NCBI GenBank assembly: GCA_022866195.1
Contig: JALHUF010000212.1
Location: forward strand, 1 to 6,792
Direction: 5' to 3'
Length of the DNA: 6,792 bases
From: Terriglobia bacterium
Lineage (GTDB): Bacteria; Acidobacteriota; Terriglobia; UBA7540
The position numbers were made by a program, and so were the translations under genes. Positions 4,887 through 6,792 of this stretch are shown here, one piece after another. A model generated the notes under the pieces. The model ran no database searches. It saw only the letters and a program-made list of their open reading frames with translations, and had not been told where the DNA came from. Position 1 is the first letter of the stretch; the number at the start of each line of letters is the position of its first letter.

Positions 4887-6788
4887 TTACTCCCCGAGAG
4901 GGGGACGGTCGGCTTTCTCTCCCATCCCGCTCTTCGTTTGTGACTTTCTGGCTCCCGGCTTTTCCACGACAAGCACCCCATCCACCATATCCATAGGGTC
5001 CGGGGGCTGCCAGGTACCATCCGGGGCTGGTACCGCCTTGCCAATGGGGTACTCCTTCCCGGTGGCCGGATTAAACCAAAGCGCCTCATACGTAACGCCA
5101 GGGTTCAGGTTCTTTATTGTGGGCATGCTGAACTTATGCAAAGACCTGGGCTTTGCCCGAGTCAATTCAGGCATGAAGACTATGCACAGTTCGCCGGGAA
5201 TGCTGGCAGCGTAGGGGAGCCTGTAGTTTTCTTTCGTCCAGTGCGGCTCCACCCACTCCGGGTGTGGCTCCAGCCGCCACCACTCATAACGTGCGAGTAA
5301 CTGCTTTCCCCAAGCGATCTGCTGAGCGCCCGGGAATAGGTAGGCGACATCCCAAGGCAAATCGCCGTACGAATGAAAATCGCCGTCAGCAGTGAGCCCG
5401 AAGGGCTGGTCACGAGCTTCCATCTCGAAGATCCCACCAGCACCGTATGTGTGACCAGCCTCTCCACTCAGCATTGAGGTCCAAAAGGCGAACCTCACGA
5501 CTTCCTGCCGGTTATGCTGCTGGAGGCCCTCATAAACCACCTCTCCAATGAGAACAGGCATGCGCGGAGTTTGTGCCAACTCACTGGTCAGGAGGTTTAG
5601 GGAGCCAGGCATGCCCCACCAGTCCCCGTGGGTGGTCTGAAGCATGTCAAAATCGAGGATGCTCAGGTCCTCAGTCTGTTCCCGAGGACTTATCATAGCT
5701 TGAGGGTGAAGGGTAATGAGGCGATGGTAAGGATCAGTGCTTCGGATATATCTACCCACCTCCGTGTAGCCGTGCTTCTGAAAGGCTCGGTCAGCCTCCC
5801 TCCGATCCGCAATCGTCGTGCCGCGCTTCTCCAACTCCGCCAATTCATCCTTAGTTCTCGGAGGCCAATATGGCATCATGAGTTCGCCTGCTATGCACCA
5901 AACAACAGGATACGCACCCCATCTGGCAATGATATTTCGCCAGTGTTGTTTCATCTTCGCAATACCCATCGGGGGAAGATGGTAGCCCCACGACCCGACT
6001 ACACAAGGCAATAATCCGCGTTCTACCAAGTATTGAAGACGCAGATCCGCCATATCGAAGTAGCGAGGGTTAATTCGGGCATACTTTTCCTCCCAGCAGT
6101 ACCCCGCTTCGTTGTTACCCCGAGGGTCGAAAGGAGGCGCGCCACCGCCTGTAGTCTCGGGATACAAACCGGCGACAATCTGGATGACGGTATACCCTTT
6201 CTTCACTCGATCTTCCGTTAAGACTTGAAACCCTTCCGGCCAAGGCAGCCGTGTACAGAAACCAAACCACCATGTGTCCCCCAGCCAAAAGAAGGGAGTC
6301 CCATCCTCGTGTTCGAAGTGCAAGCGGTCACTTGCTACTCGTATCGGCCCATGCAAGAAAAGAGGGTTATTACCCTTGTAGGGCGAAACCTCCAAAGTTC
6401 CAGTCTTCCCATGGAGATCGGAGTTTGTGGGATCGCTGCAAATCGTACGATACCTATATCGGCCGGGCCCGCGGGACGCGTACCGTACCCTCCAGACCTG
6501 CTCTCCCGCCCAAAACGCCGGCACTCGCTGTTCGTGGCCCTGTGGATCCGTGACCACCACGTCCAACTTGACCTCACTGAAAGGGTCGGCATAAGCCTTT
6601 GAAGACACAAAGGACCACTCGAGGGGACGGCGGTCAGTGGCATACAACGTTTGAGTTGGCGCCTTGTCCGCTTCTACACTCGTCGCGTTCGATAGCGCAG
6701 CCGACTGCAGCGGTCCCGCAAGTGGCCCCAAGCTCAAGGATCCAACCCCTAAATTCTTGAAAAATGATCGGCGAGACAGATCATCCAT
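4887..6788 (-). CDS. Tat-exported DUF4038-family glycoside hydrolase, apiosidase-like (GH140-type)
   Basis: The 633-residue product begins with a twin-arginine signal, SRRSFFK (5-11), a weak hydrophobic stretch to about 26 and a possible cleavage site after SNA (33-35), so it should act in the periplasm or outside. Residues 55-135 resemble DUF5060, with VPAFWAGEQVWRVRY (89-103). Residues 155-500 resemble the DUF4038 apiosidase-like barrel: FFWLGDTWW (166-174), YPVVWCIAGEL (293-303), ITLHP (358-362), LDFDMLQTTHGD (378-389) and MPVLIGEVVYEGL (410-422). Glu302 and Glu416 are the candidate acid/base and nucleophile. Residues 520-610 resemble the C-terminal beta-sandwich often annotated as collagen-binding, with ALWFNPATGKEY (569-580). 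The characterised GH140 enzyme from Bacteroides removes apiose-linked chains in rhamnogalacturonan II; apnL in this window supports a similar role. Many DUF4038 proteins are untested, so another linkage is possible. The ATG at 6788 puts the signal at the N-terminus, but only four upstream bases are visible. Confidence 0.82.
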   Translation of the reverse strand: MDDLSRRSFFKNLGVGSLSLGPLAGPLQSAALSNATSVEADKAPTQTLYATDRRPLEWSFVSSKAYADPFSEVKLDVVVTDPQGHEQRVPAFWAGEQVWRVRYASRGPGRYRYRTICSDPTNSDLHGKTGTLEVSPYKGNNPLFLHGPIRVASDRLHFEHEDGTPFFWLGDTWWFGFCTRLPWPEGFQVLTEDRVKKGYTVIQIVAGLYPETTGGGAPPFDPRGNNEAGYCWEEKYARINPRYFDMADLRLQYLVERGLLPCVVGSWGYHLPPMGIAKMKQHWRNIIARWGAYPVVWCIAGELMMPYWPPRTKDELAELEKRGTTIADRREADRAFQKHGYTEVGRYIRSTDPYHRLITLHPQAMISPREQTEDLSILDFDMLQTTHGDWWGMPGSLNLLTSELAQTPRMPVLIGEVVYEGLQQHNRQEVVRFAFWTSMLSGEAGHTYGAGGIFEMEARDQPFGLTADGDFHSYGDLPWDVAYLFPGAQQIAWGKQLLARYEWWRLEPHPEWVEPHWTKENYRLPYAASIPGELCIVFMPELTRAKPRSLHKFSMPTIKNLNPGVTYEALWFNPATGKEYPIGKAVPAPDGTWQPPDPMDMVDGVLVVEKPGARKSQTKSGMGEKADRPPLGE

Positions 6789-6792
6789 GAAC

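Overview
The window holds five codirectional genes, all on the minus strand, in the order: exported glycoside hydrolase, dhaK, dhaL, RhaT-family sugar transporter, and a D-apionate lactonase-like gene (apnL) that runs off the left edge. Nothing convincing is encoded on the plus strand. No RNA gene, CRISPR array, insertion sequence or phage gene was found.

The unifying theme appears to be D-apiose, the branched pentose of plant rhamnogalacturonan II, apiogalacturonan and apiosylated glycosides. The hydrolase at the right has a twin-arginine signal, a DUF5060-like domain, a DUF4038 (apiosidase-like, GH140-type) catalytic domain and a C-terminal beta-sandwich. It could release apiose outside the cytoplasm. 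The RhaT-type permease could bring the sugar, or a derivative, into the cell. The partial gene at the left carries the sequence hallmarks of ApnL, which opens D-apionolactone to D-apionate. The two-subunit dihydroxyacetone-type kinase DhaK/DhaL fits the end of the oxidative apiose route, where 3-oxo-isoapionate is decarboxylated to L-erythrulose and that ketotetrose is phosphorylated. Family membership is read from the sequence; the joined pathway is inference from gene content. The steps not present here (apiose dehydrogenase, apionate oxidoisomerase, decarboxylase, erythrulose-phosphate isomerase) would have to lie beyond the edges or elsewhere.

Layout: 1-1362 apnL (454 codons, C-terminus missing); 1363-1492 short spacer; 1493-2521 rhaT-like; 2522-2746 spacer with a strong Shine-Dalgarno site at its end; 2747-3409 dhaL; 3400-4404 dhaK, overlapping dhaL by 10 bases; 4405-4886 the only long non-coding stretch, with several inverted repeats; 4887-6788 hydrolase, whose start lies four bases from the right edge.

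Organism: GC content looks moderately high (mid-50s by eye). The Tat-exported plant-polysaccharide enzyme, the RhaT-type permease and the loosely spaced gene train suggest a soil or plant-litter saprophyte, perhaps Acidobacteriota, Verrucomicrobiota or Planctomycetota. There is no phylogenetic marker in the window, so this is a guess.
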